From contig CAAEEE010000106.1 of NCBI GenBank assembly GCA_900754805.1, forward strand, positions 1-12,119: a DNA stretch of 12,119 nt, read 5' to 3'. Both the position numbers and the translations under genes were made by a program. Below the pieces are notes generated by a model. The model worked only from the letters and a program-made list of their open reading frames with translations, was not told where the DNA came from and did no database searches. The first letter of the stretch is position 1; each line of letters begins with the position of its first letter. The stretch comes from Clostridia bacterium (GTDB taxonomy: Bacteria > Bacillota > Clostridia > Peptostreptococcales > Anaerovoracaceae). Of this stretch, positions 1 to 7,247 are shown in pieces.

Positions 1-3000
1 CTGTATCAGGCTGGAGTGCCAACGGAATATAACAAATCCGACTTGCAAACTTCCGTGGATGAAAAAGCAGAGCAATTACTGAAAGCGGAAAAGGCTTTGG
101 ACACACAAGCTGCTAAAAAAAACAGTCAGTGGTGGTTTGAACTTTACAGAAAGTACTTACCTCCGCTTGTTGAAGTAGCCAAGTCTGCGAAAGAAGCAGA
201 TTACACGGCAGAATCGTGGCAAGCTTTCCAGACAGCACTGAATGCGGCGGATGACCTTTGCAGAGAAAACACACAGTTTTCGGAAAAAAAGGACGAAAGG
301 AATCGCATTAACATCGCATATTCCAATGCTTTCAAAAATCTTTTTGATGCCTATTACTGCACTCTGACGCCAATGGGAGATATCACAGTAAAACTGACAG
401 CGAGTGATTCTGCGGCGGCACGCGCGAAAAAAACAGAAGGTGTTTCCGGATACATTGGAGACATCACACTAAGCGAAGATTACAGTTTAGATGCGGCATT
501 AGAAAAAGCGGGAATCAAACCGAAAAATTCAGATTATCCGAAAGTATATATCAATGGAATCTATGTCAGCGAAAACTATGTTCGGGAAGAATCGGGCGTA
601 AGCGCAAAGCCAAATTTAAAGCTGCATCCGAATGATAAAGTTACGGTAGCATGGAACTATAATCCAATCTCTGCCCAAAGTCCAACGATTGCCGAGATAC
701 AGGCATCTGTATTCCAGTATGCGGAGAGCCTGAAAACCGCAGCTTTTACAGAAGGTGACTCCATTACGGTTGAAGCCGGTAAAGCGTTTTCTCTGCATGT
801 GCAGACAAAACCGGCATATTTGGGAAGCAATACTGCGGCAGCCTCCCCTGCAGCGGGAATGCATCTGTATCTCAGCGAGGCGGGAAGTGAGACGGGAAAT
901 TTAAAAAAGTTGAATGCGCTTACCGAAGGCTCTGCGGCAGTGACAACCGATGAGAACGGAATTGCGAAATTGTCACTCTACGAGCCGGGCTGGTATGTGC
1001 TGTCCGCATACGATCTGACGAAAGACGTTTGGGGTGACAGACCGCAGTGGCCGTCTGACGCACTTCCGACAAACGGAAACTACGCTTCCGTAAACAGCGG
1101 TGCTGTGATTCGTGTTCATGTGACGGAATCAACTGATTTGCAAAGAGTCAAGAGCAGTCTGAAAAAAGAATTAAAGGCAGTTTATGAAGCCTATCCGCAA
1201 GAATATTTCAGTACGGAAAACTGGGATATTATCGTCAAGGCATACGGCGATGCGGAGCAGGGGATTGACAGTGCGAATGGTACCGCTTCGGCGCGCGAAG
1301 CGCAGCAAGCCGGCATCACGCGGATTCAAACGATACAGAACCGAACAACGGCAGATAATGAAGCGAAGCTGAAAAGTCTCCGATTCTATTTGGAACAACT
1401 TCCGGATGATGTGTCACTTTTGGATAAAGCCGCGGAAACAACCGTGCAGGAGTTTGTGTCTGTATATGAGGCACTGACGACTTACCAGAGAGAAAAGCTC
1501 CTGACCGAAGCTGAGAGAGAAAAGTGCGAGGCGGTATACGCGAAAAAAGATAATTTAGCGGAAGCCAAAGCCTATGCATTGCAGGTGAATATTACCGCAG
1601 ATAACGATGCCGACAAGGCAGCTTTGGAAGCGATGATTGCGTACCTGCGAGAACATAATCCGGTAAAATATCCGCAGGCTTCCGGCACAGATATAGATGC
1701 TGCAGAGTATAAGAGCTCCAAGGACAAGCATAAGCTGTACCAGTTCGAGAACAATGGAAACCTCGATACTACTTCTTTATATGCGAGCAAATTCGTAACG
1801 CTTCCGGTTGATCCCGGGTATTTTGCTTATCCACTCATACGTTCGACCGGAAAAATCGAAGCTGCTGATGAAAGCTGGCGCATCACAGACGAAAACTTCA
1901 GTCTGCAGGAGATGGACTACCTGAATAATAATGTGACGCGCAATTTCACAGTAACTATCAACGGAAATGAATACGAGATTAAAAATATCTCTTATGATGG
2001 AATTGACTCGTCCAAGGTGAAACGAAACAACGGCAGTTTCATTGATAAAACGACATACAAAGGCAAAAAAGCAGATGTAGTCAACGTTCATTTCAAGGAA
2101 GCACTGTTATATTTCCAAATGCCGTATCAGGACGTTACGGTCAATGTCAGATGGGGCAAAATTGACCTCGAAGGACAGAAAACAGCCGCCGTTGAAGCAG
2201 TAGAAGAAGCGTTTGGAAAGTACAAATTAACAGATTATGATGATGCCGGACAAACCGCTTTACAAAAAGCCAAAACTGACGGAATCACGAATATCAAAAA
2301 CGCATTGACCGAGGATGGCATTGCGAAAGCAAGAAAGGCAGCGATTGCGGCAATGGCAGCAGTCGCGAAAAAAACCACAGGAAGCGGAACGGAGGAATCC
2401 GGCAAGCCGGTTGGCAAGGTCTATGTCAGCGTAGAAAATACTACCTTCAGTGGCGCACCGGCTGCTCTATCCGGCAAATTTGTCAATACGGAAATCACGC
2501 TTTATGAGGAAGATACGATGATGACCTGTGTTCTGCGGGCATTAAAAGACAAAGGCTTTGGTTGGACCGGAACCGGCGGTAAAACATCCGTAGGAAAGAA
2601 TGATATGTCAATTACCTATATTTCCTCTATCACAAAAGGCGGCGATAGTTTAGGCGAATTTGATGGAGGCTCGCAGTCCGGCTGGATGGGAACCCTGAAT
2701 GATTTCTTTGTGAATGAAGGTTTCCAATCCTTTACGGTGAAGAGTTCCGGTATGTACAAGTTGGAAAACGGCGATGTAATCAGCATCATGTACACCAGCA
2801 AGGGATATGGTGCGGATATCGGAGGAAGCTGGGGCAATTCAGACACAAGTTTGAAAGCCTTACAGATTTCCGGAGGCAAGCTTTCCCCTGCCTTTAACGG
2901 AAGTACCTTGGAATACACTTTGATTATTTCCGGAGATACATCCAGTATTACAGTAACGCCGACAGCGGCAAATAAAAACTACATGGTACGAACTTATCTG

Positions 3001-4368
3001 AACAGCTATAAAAAGGAATCTGCCTTTTATAAGCGCACAGAAAGCATTCCTGTAAAAGTCGGAGATGTCATTTATGTAGGTGTGGGCGAGTCGGAATGGT
3101 TGTCTATGAACAAGCAAGGGGCGGAAGCAAGGCCATACACGGCAACAAAGTATACTATTAAAGTTGTGAAAGCAAATACGGATTCCGTGAAAAACGCGAT
3201 TAAAGCACTTCCGGAGAAAGATAAAATCACGTATGGAAATTATAAGAGCTATGCTTCTGCGGTATTAAGCGCAAATGAAATGTACAACGCGCTTGGCAGT
3301 GAAAAAGGCAAAATCGGCACTGCTGATACCGCGAAATTAAATGCGGCTGTAGAGAGAATACAGTTCTACACGCAGATCGACGATGCCAAAGCGAAGCTCG
3401 CGGCGCTGCCGAAGCTGACAAATCCGACACAGGCGCAGGCAAACGCCTACCGCAGTCAGATTAACGAAGCGACAGCGGCGTACAAGAAGCTCAGCGAAGA
3501 GCAGCAGAAGTACATCACAAAAGCTGACGTGGAAAACTACAACGCGCTGGCAAAGGCGTTAGGCGTGAGCACCATCTCAGGATTCGATCAGGCACCGGAA
3601 TCTCCGGTAGAGACGACCGGAACGACAGGCTCAGCAGTAACAACTTCCCCGACCGAGGTTAAGATGAGCGGTACGACCGCAACTGTAACGATGAAAGCAG
3701 ATAACCAAAAGGAAATCTTAAAGCAGGCGAAGGAAAAGAAATCCGCACAGGTTGTACTCGTTGTGGCAAACAGCGACGCGAAGGGCGCGGAGAAACTCGA
3801 ACTGAACCTCGATAAGTCCTTCCTTGCCTCCCTGCTGAAAGACACAAATGCGAAACTTGTTGTCAAGACGCCGCTCGGACAGAAAACTTACGAGCGCGAG
3901 GAACTGCAGAAACTCGTAAACGAAACCTCAGGCACAACCGTGAAAGCTGAAATCAACAAAGACAACGTTGACACGATAGCGGAAGAGCCAACCGACGATA
4001 ACGCAGCTAAAATTGAAAAAGCGAAGTCTATCGTAAAAGATATGAAGCTCGTTGCCCGCTCCAGCAAGACTGCGAAGAAGAACGTCAAAGCAGTTCTCAA
4101 GAGCGACGCGAAGGTTAAGGCTTCCATCAAGGAACTCAAAGACCTCGGCTTCACCGTAAAATATCGCTTCTATCGCTCAACGAAGAAGGCGGCAGGCTAC
4201 AAGGCAGCCGTCACGAAAAAGACCGCTTCTTACACCAATACCGGCGGTAAGAAGGGAATGAAATACTTCTATAAGGTTCAGGTCAGAGTTTACGACGAAA
4301 ACGGCAAGCTCACCGCGAAAACCGCACTCAAGCAGTGCAAGTATGCAAGCAGAACCTGGACACGTTAG
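1..4368 (+). CDS. Large multidomain surface/secreted protein, 5' end outside window
   Basis: The frame is open from base 1. The first possible start, GTG at 16, has no usable ribosome site and no signal peptide follows, so the gene begins upstream. Counting from that GTG (1450 codons), the visible layout is: FIVAR-like helical segments near residues 60-110, 396-445, 736-785 and 1058-1120; a beta-rich segment near 145-216; an Ig-like beta-sandwich near 248-334; helical segments near 456-520 and 1122-1180; a DUF4430 (transcobalamin-C-like) domain near 802-935; a cadherin-like beta-sandwich near 944-1053 (opening TSLKALQISGGKL); a Thr/Ser-rich linker near 1194-1220; and a C-terminal fibronectin-III-like module near 1356-1450. 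Such combinations are typical of clostridial cell-surface adhesin-like proteins. No LPXTG motif or C-terminal membrane segment is present, so anchoring must be N-terminal, non-covalent or absent. Ligand unknown. The TAG stop lies inside the terminal repeat of the following palindromic element. Domain calls are from pattern recognition. Confidence 0.85.
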   Translation: MYQAGVPTEYNKSDLQTSVDEKAEQLLKAEKALDTQAAKKNSQWWFELYRKYLPPLVEVAKSAKEADYTAESWQAFQTALNAADDLCRENTQFSEKKDERNRINIAYSNAFKNLFDAYYCTLTPMGDITVKLTASDSAAARAKKTEGVSGYIGDITLSEDYSLDAALEKAGIKPKNSDYPKVYINGIYVSENYVREESGVSAKPNLKLHPNDKVTVAWNYNPISAQSPTIAEIQASVFQYAESLKTAAFTEGDSITVEAGKAFSLHVQTKPAYLGSNTAAASPAAGMHLYLSEAGSETGNLKKLNALTEGSAAVTTDENGIAKLSLYEPGWYVLSAYDLTKDVWGDRPQWPSDALPTNGNYASVNSGAVIRVHVTESTDLQRVKSSLKKELKAVYEAYPQEYFSTENWDIIVKAYGDAEQGIDSANGTASAREAQQAGITRIQTIQNRTTADNEAKLKSLRFYLEQLPDDVSLLDKAAETTVQEFVSVYEALTTYQREKLLTEAEREKCEAVYAKKDNLAEAKAYALQVNITADNDADKAALEAMIAYLREHNPVKYPQASGTDIDAAEYKSSKDKHKLYQFENNGNLDTTSLYASKFVTLPVDPGYFAYPLIRSTGKIEAADESWRITDENFSLQEMDYLNNNVTRNFTVTINGNEYEIKNISYDGIDSSKVKRNNGSFIDKTTYKGKKADVVNVHFKEALLYFQMPYQDVTVNVRWGKIDLEGQKTAAVEAVEEAFGKYKLTDYDDAGQTALQKAKTDGITNIKNALTEDGIAKARKAAIAAMAAVAKKTTGSGTEESGKPVGKVYVSVENTTFSGAPAALSGKFVNTEITLYEEDTMMTCVLRALKDKGFGWTGTGGKTSVGKNDMSITYISSITKGGDSLGEFDGGSQSGWMGTLNDFFVNEGFQSFTVKSSGMYKLENGDVISIMYTSKGYGADIGGSWGNSDTSLKALQISGGKLSPAFNGSTLEYTLIISGDTSSITVTPTAANKNYMVRTYLNSYKKESAFYKRTESIPVKVGDVIYVGVGESEWLSMNKQGAEARPYTATKYTIKVVKANTDSVKNAIKALPEKDKITYGNYKSYASAVLSANEMYNALGSEKGKIGTADTAKLNAAVERIQFYTQIDDAKAKLAALPKLTNPTQAQANAYRSQINEATAAYKKLSEEQQKYITKADVENYNALAKALGVSTISGFDQAPESPVETTGTTGSAVTTSPTEVKMSGTTATVTMKADNQKEILKQAKEKKSAQVVLVVANSDAKGAEKLELNLDKSFLASLLKDTNAKLVVKTPLGQKTYEREELQKLVNETSGTTVKAEINKDNVDTIAEEPTDDNAAKIEKAKSIVKDMKLVARSSKTAKKNVKAVLKSDAKVKASIKELKDLGFTVKYRFYRSTKKAAGYKAAVTKKTASYTNTGGKKGMKYFYKVQVRVYDENGKLTAKTALKQCKYASRTWTR

Positions 4369-4488
4369 ACTTGTCTTTTTCGCCCACAGCGTTGTCATCT
4401 TCGAATTGCTTGGTGCTCACATACGCCTAGTATGCTCCGCGCCTCGCATTCTCGTTTCCTATCTGTGAGCGAAAAATCCTGCGTCTAA
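4365..4488. repeat. Imperfect palindromic, MITE-like intergenic element
   Basis: The outer arms are inverted copies: 4365-4389 reads TTAGAC, 5 bases, then TTTTTCGCCCACAG. The reverse complement of 4463-4488 reads TTAGAC, 6 bases, then TTTTTCGCTCACAG. Moving inward, imperfect complementarity continues (AAT...GC..GG.GC arms around 4405-4416 and 4438-4449), and the centre is a small hairpin, CATAC/GTATG, at 4420-4434. An alternative 7-bp pairing is GCTCACA 4415-4421 with TGTGAGC 4464-4470. No transposase is encoded and I see no clear target-site duplication. The organisation fits a small non-autonomous mobile element or a dispersed structured intergenic repeat. The left arm supplies the stop codon of the upstream surface gene. 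Confidence 0.65.
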
Positions 4489-4512
4489 GTAGAATGTCTA
4501 AAATGAAAAAAC

Positions 4513-4546
4513 GCGAAAACCCGTCGGATATCCGTCGGGCTTTCGC
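4513..4546 (-). terminator. Long GC-rich hairpin with T-tract on the minus strand
   Basis: Stem pairs run symmetrically about 4529/4530: GCGAAA with TTTCGC, CCCG with CGGG, and the inner palindrome CGGATATCCG, broken only by an A/C and a T/T mismatch. On the minus strand the stem is followed by GTTTTTTC, the form of an intrinsic terminator. On the plus strand the stem is followed by ATATTC, without a T-run. It could still stabilise or weakly stop the upstream surface-protein transcript. No minus-strand gene that it would serve remains intact nearby. Confidence 0.55.
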
Positions 4547-4786
4547 ATATTCAAAATAGAACATCAATTTTCTGAAAGTGTGTGAACAGAAATGAAAGAA
4601 ACGAAGACTTGGCAGCTGCGAAAAAGCTTTTTTAAGAGAAAACGGTGTAGGTATTGAAAACAGTATAGATGAATAATATAATAATAGATAACATCGGTTA
4701 CAATACATAGTGAAGGGCAAAAATAAGTATAATGTGTATAAGAGTAGAGCGAAGGATAAGAAGGATTGATGGGATGGTGATATACA
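4547..4786 (+). other. AT-rich non-coding leader upstream of rhuM
   Basis: This 240-base stretch has no convincing reading frame with a ribosome site on either strand. It holds the likely rhuM promoter at 4654-4682, a short self-complementary run AAAAAGCTTTTT near 4621, and a purine-rich stretch just before the rhuM start (GGGATGGTGAT, ending about 6 bases upstream). A second TATAAT at 4728-4733 lacks a matching -35. Nothing else is recognised. Confidence 0.5.
4654..4682 (+). promoter_or_regulatory. Promoter for rhuM
   Basis: TTGAAA at 4654-4659 and a perfect TATAAT at 4677-4682 are separated by exactly 17 bases, as expected for a housekeeping sigma-A promoter. It would start transcription near 4689, giving a leader of about 98 bases before the rhuM ATG at 4787. 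Confidence 0.6.
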
Positions 4787-5809
4787 ATGGCTGACAATAA
4801 AAACAAACTTCAAATAAGGAACAGTACAGTGGATTTCCTCGTATTTACGAAAGACGCACAGGAGGACGGTATCGAAGTCCGAGTGCAGGATCATGACGTA
4901 TGGCTGACACAAAAAGCAATCGCTCAGCTTTTCGATGTGGACAGAAGCGTTGTGACGAAGCATTTGAAAAATGTCTATGAAAGTGGTGAATTGTCTGAAG
5001 ATTCAACTTGTGCAAATTTTGCACAAGTTGCAGATAACGGAAAAACCTATCAATATAAGTTCTACTCCCTATCCGCCATTATTGCAGTCGGCTACCGTAT
5101 CAACTCCGGCAGGGCAACGCAGTTCCGACAGTGGGCAACCAAGGTGCTGGACACTTTTACCAAGCAGGGATATGTTCTGGATAAAAGCAGGCTCATCAAC
5201 GGTCAGATTTTTGATGAGGACTATTTTGAACACCTGATTTCCGAGATTCAGGAAATTCGTGCCAGCGAGCGCCGTTTCTATCAGAAAATCACGGACATCT
5301 ATGCCACCGCTGTGGATTATTCTCTCGACAGCCAGATCACCAAGGATTTCTTTGCTACGGTGCAGAATAAGATGCACTATGCTGTCCATGGCAATACCGC
5401 CGCAGAAGTCATTATGGCACGGGTTGACCATACCAAAGAACATATGGGCTTGACCTCGTGGCGCAATGCTCCCGATGGTAAGATTGTGAAAGCGGATGTG
5501 TCAATTGCTAAGAATTACTTATCCAAGGGTGAGATACAGGAGCTGAACGAGATTGTCACCATGTATCTGGACTATGCCACAAGACAGGCACGGCGGCATA
5601 TTCCTATGACGATGGCAGATTGGGCATCCAAGCTGGATGCGTTCCTGCAATTCAACGATGCGGAGATTCTGCAAAACAAGGGCAAGGTCACAGCCGCTAT
5701 TGCAAAAGCATTTGCGGAAAGCGAATTTGAGCAGTACCGGGTCATTCAAGACCGCTTGTATCGAAGTGATTTTGACCGTCTTGTAGTCAGCGCAGAAGAA
5801 AACAACTGA
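4787..5809 (+). CDS. rhuM: RhuM-family putative DNA-binding protein
   Basis: Full length for the family (340 residues). The N-terminal part carries the characteristic block around residues 30-70 (EVRVQDHDVWLTQKAIAQLF, then VDRSVVTKHLKNVYESGEL), a helix-turn-helix-like region also seen in KilA/Bro-type phage and mobile-element proteins. It is followed by the family's YQYKFYSLSAIIAVGYRINS and FRQWATKVLDTF blocks (about 88-126), and a helical C-terminal half. RhuM was named from the Salmonella pathogenicity island SPI-3; the family is common on islands, phages and near restriction-modification genes. Its biochemical role is not established. ATG 4787 is chosen because the family alignment starts just after it and a purine-rich site lies 6-16 bases upstream. 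Codons 73-81 contain a perfect inverted repeat. The gene sits between a palindromic element and an antisense TnpV scrap, which suggests it arrived by transfer. Confidence 0.85.
   Translation: MADNKNKLQIRNSTVDFLVFTKDAQEDGIEVRVQDHDVWLTQKAIAQLFDVDRSVVTKHLKNVYESGELSEDSTCANFAQVADNGKTYQYKFYSLSAIIAVGYRINSGRATQFRQWATKVLDTFTKQGYVLDKSRLINGQIFDEDYFEHLISEIQEIRASERRFYQKITDIYATAVDYSLDSQITKDFFATVQNKMHYAVHGNTAAEVIMARVDHTKEHMGLTSWRNAPDGKIVKADVSIAKNYLSKGEIQELNEIVTMYLDYATRQARRHIPMTMADWASKLDAFLQFNDAEILQNKGKVTAAIAKAFAESEFEQYRVIQDRLYRSDFDRLVVSAEENN
5004..5030. repeat. Perfect 13-bp inverted repeat inside rhuM
   Basis: Arms CAACTTGTGCAAA and TTTGCACAAGTTG are perfectly complementary around a single central T at 5017. 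The repeat spans codons 73-81 (STCANFAQV), directly after the helix-turn-helix region. Such a long near-gapless dyad is the shape of a protein-binding operator or, in RNA, a tight hairpin. From memory, related RhuM proteins keep a similar CAxxAQV peptide at this site, so the DNA dyad may be conserved along with it. Confidence 0.8.
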
Positions 5810-5830
5810 TCAAAGGAAAATGCCCGTTAT

Positions 5831-5936
5831 CAGTCAAGATGATTTCCTCTGCCCGATTCCGGATGTTGTTTTTACGGCGTACCCATTCCATTTGGTCAGC
5901 CGCTTTCAGTGCTTCGGTCACACCCTCCTGCTCTGG
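5831..5936 (-). pseudogene. tnpV: C-terminal remnant of a TnpV-type mobile-element protein
   Basis: Reading the minus strand from 5936 gives about 35 codons beginning PEQEGVTEALKAADQMEWVR and continuing with RKNNIRNRAEEII. This strongly resembles the conserved C-terminal block of TnpV proteins carried by Tn4451-like and other clostridial conjugative elements (QGVTE-LKA-QMEWV-RMNNIR-RAEEIV). No start codon or N-terminal part remains; upstream (toward 5937-5950) the frame runs into an A/T tract. After EEII the similarity ends near 5834-5840, where I would expect a few more residues of the normal TnpV tail, and the frame then runs on antisense into the rhuM 3' end until a TGA at 5787-5789. It is a broken fragment. 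The identification is from memory of the family. Confidence 0.7.
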
Positions 5937-5953
5937 AAAAAAGAAAAAAATTT

Positions 5954-5989
5954 TGCCGGCCGGATATCAATTTCAGCCGGTATTTTTTT
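5954..5989 (+). terminator. Intrinsic terminator between rhuM and the AIR-synthase gene
   Basis: TGCCGGC at 5954-5960 pairs with GCCGGTA at 5976-5982 (one G-U pair) and is followed by seven T (5983-5989). On the opposite strand the stem is followed by an A-derived T-rich run (5937-5950), so it may work in both directions. It ends rhuM read-through and insulates the next promoter. Confidence 0.65.
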
Positions 5990-6004
5990 GATAAAAATAG
6001 TACC

Positions 6005-6034
6005 GTGAAAAGGCATGTTATGATATAATATAAT
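6005..6034 (+). promoter_or_regulatory. Candidate promoter for the AIR-synthase-family gene
   Basis: Two overlapping TATAAT hexamers occur at 6024-6029 and 6029-6034. The second has GTGAAA at 6005-6010 as a weak -35 at 18-base spacing. The Shine-Dalgarno AGGAGA at 6045-6050 lies 7 bases before the ATG at 6058, so the leader would be very short. Confidence 0.45.
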
Positions 6035-6057
6035 TCTTACGGATAGGAGAGACAAAC

Positions 6058-7053
6058 ATGCTGAAAGTAGGAAAACTCGATAGTGACTTGCTGGAAAAGG
6101 CGGTCATCAATAAGATAAAACATAAAAGACAGGATGTGCTGGTGCATGCCGGAGTCGGAGAGGACTGCGCGACGATTGATTTCGGAGAGTATGAATGCGT
6201 CATGTCAACCGACCCGATTACCGCGTCAGTTAATGATATCGGCAGGCTTTGCATTCATATTTCCTGCAACGACATCGCTTCAAACGGAATCGAACCGGTG
6301 GGGATTTTACTGTCGGTTATGCTGCCGGAGGGAACCACGGAGGACGATCTTTCCGCAATCATGGAGCAGGCAGCGGATGCAGCGGAAGAATGCGGTGTGG
6401 AAATCGTCGGAGGTCATACAGAAATCACGACAGCGGTTAATCAGCCGGTCATCGTTTCGACCGCAATCGGAAGAGGAAAGAAAGGGCAGTCGGCTTCAGC
6501 GGAAAAAATCAAAGTCGGAGATTGCATTTTAATGACGAAGAGTGCCGGAATCGAAGGAACCGGAATCATTGCAGGTGACTACGAGGAGGAGCTTGCAGAG
6601 TTTCTGAGTGAAGAAGAAATAAACGAGGCGAAGGCACTCCTTTCGAAAATCAGTGTCGTAAAGGACGGCATGGCAGCAGGCAGCATAGGCACACACGGCA
6701 TGCATGATGTCACGGAAGGCGGTATTTTAGGTGCTGTGTGGGAAATGTGCCGCATTGCAGGCGTTGGTGCGGAGCTTTGGGACGAAGCAATTCCGGTCGA
6801 AGCGGTGACAAAGAAAATCTGCGCGCACTATGACATCGACTATCTCAGACTTATTTCCAGCGGTTCGATGATTATCATGGCGTCGCCGGATAAAAAAAGC
6901 GCAATCTTAGAGAAATTAGAGGCTGAAGGAGTGGCAGCATGCGAAATCGGAAGGATTTTGCCGATTGAAGAGGGGACGTATCTTCTGAAGGATGGCGAAA
7001 AACAGGAAATTGAGCCGCCGAGGGCAGATGAACTGTACAAGGTTGTTAAATAA
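6058..7053 (+). CDS. AIR synthase (PurM/HypE)-family ATP-binding protein
   Basis: 331 residues, the usual length for HypE/ThiL/SelD-type proteins of the PurM superfamily, which bind ATP and dehydrate or phosphorylate small substrates. Visible motifs: GVGEDCATIDF at 32-42, STDPIT at 50-55, NDIASNGIEP at 71-80 (phosphate and Mg binding), GGHTEIT at 118-124, HDVTEGG at 216-222 and a SSGSMIIM block near 266-273. The order and wording are closest to HypE, which makes thiocyanate for the [NiFe]-hydrogenase active site. However, the C-terminus ends PPRADELYKVVK and lacks the terminal PRxC cysteine that HypE needs to carry the carbamoyl/cyano group. No other hyp gene is nearby. It is therefore better called a HypE-like AIR-synthase-family protein of unknown substrate. 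The start is fixed by AGGAGA 7 bases upstream. It forms a single-gene unit with its own terminator. Confidence 0.85.
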   Translation: MLKVGKLDSDLLEKAVINKIKHKRQDVLVHAGVGEDCATIDFGEYECVMSTDPITASVNDIGRLCIHISCNDIASNGIEPVGILLSVMLPEGTTEDDLSAIMEQAADAAEECGVEIVGGHTEITTAVNQPVIVSTAIGRGKKGQSASAEKIKVGDCILMTKSAGIEGTGIIAGDYEEELAEFLSEEEINEAKALLSKISVVKDGMAAGSIGTHGMHDVTEGGILGAVWEMCRIAGVGAELWDEAIPVEAVTKKICAHYDIDYLRLISSGSMIIMASPDKKSAILEKLEAEGVAACEIGRILPIEEGTYLLKDGEKQEIEPPRADELYKVVK

Positions 7054-7068
7054 AGGTAAAGGAAAAAG

Positions 7069-7105
7069 GTCGAAATCGTGTCTAATAATCGGTTTCGGCT
7101 TTTTT
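7069..7105 (+). terminator. Intrinsic terminator after the AIR-synthase gene
   Basis: GTCGAAATCG at 7069-7078 pairs with CGGTTTCGGC at 7090-7099 over 10 pairs, two of them G-U, followed by TTTTTT at 7100-7105. It lies 15 bases after the stop codon. Confidence 0.8.
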
Positions 7106-7159
7106 GATTTTTTATGAGGAAAACCTAAAAATTATACCAAAAATTTTAATAATTTTTTC

Positions 7160-7188
7160 TTGAACGAGCGAAGAGAACACGATACAAT
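7160..7188 (+). promoter_or_regulatory. Promoter for the methyltransferase-like gene
   Basis: TTGAAC at 7160-7165 and TACAAT at 7183-7188 are 17 bases apart. Immediately upstream is an A/T-only stretch holding a 9-bp inverted repeat (AAAAATTAT 7127-7135, ATAATTTTT 7149-7157), which could be an UP-like element or an operator. Confidence 0.65.
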
Positions 7189-7210
7189 CCTGTTAAGATG
7201 GTTTTTAATA

Positions 7211-7232
7211 TTTCCTGCTTCCATGCAGGAAA
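7211..7232 (+). promoter_or_regulatory. Perfect stem-loop in the leader, beside the ribosome site
   Basis: TTTCCTGC at 7211-7218 and GCAGGAAA at 7225-7232 form a perfect 8-bp stem with a 6-base loop. The stem ends 3 bases before the strong Shine-Dalgarno GGAGGAG (7236-7242). With transcription starting near 7195, this hairpin makes up most of the roughly 50-base leader. There is no T-tract, so it is not a terminator; it could protect the mRNA 5' end or influence ribosome loading. Confidence 0.6.
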
Positions 7233-7247
7233 AATGGAGGAGTAAAA

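Noticed and set aside
616..4154. Several 60-104-codon minus-strand frames within the surface-protein gene
   Set aside because: They are antisense shadows of a long, well-supported gene with recognisable domains; none has a credible ribosome site.
4354..4380. Possible terminator right at the end of the surface gene (GACA...TGTC followed by T5)
   Set aside because: The stem is only four to five pairs and the T-run is part of the palindrome's conserved arm, so it is better explained by that element.
4619..4636. AAAAAGCTTTTT palindrome before rhuM
   Set aside because: A/T-rich self-complementarity of this length is common in AT-rich intergenic DNA and nothing else supports a function.
4427..4963. 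178-codon minus-strand reading frame across the palindrome, hairpin and rhuM 5' end
   Set aside because: It runs through two structured repeats and antisense to a real gene, has no ribosome site or recognisable domain, and its odd Arg- and Tyr-rich composition follows from the repeats.
7189..7247. Cobalamin riboswitch before the methyltransferase-like gene
   Set aside because: The leader is only about 50 bases, far too short, and no B12-box-like sequence is present.
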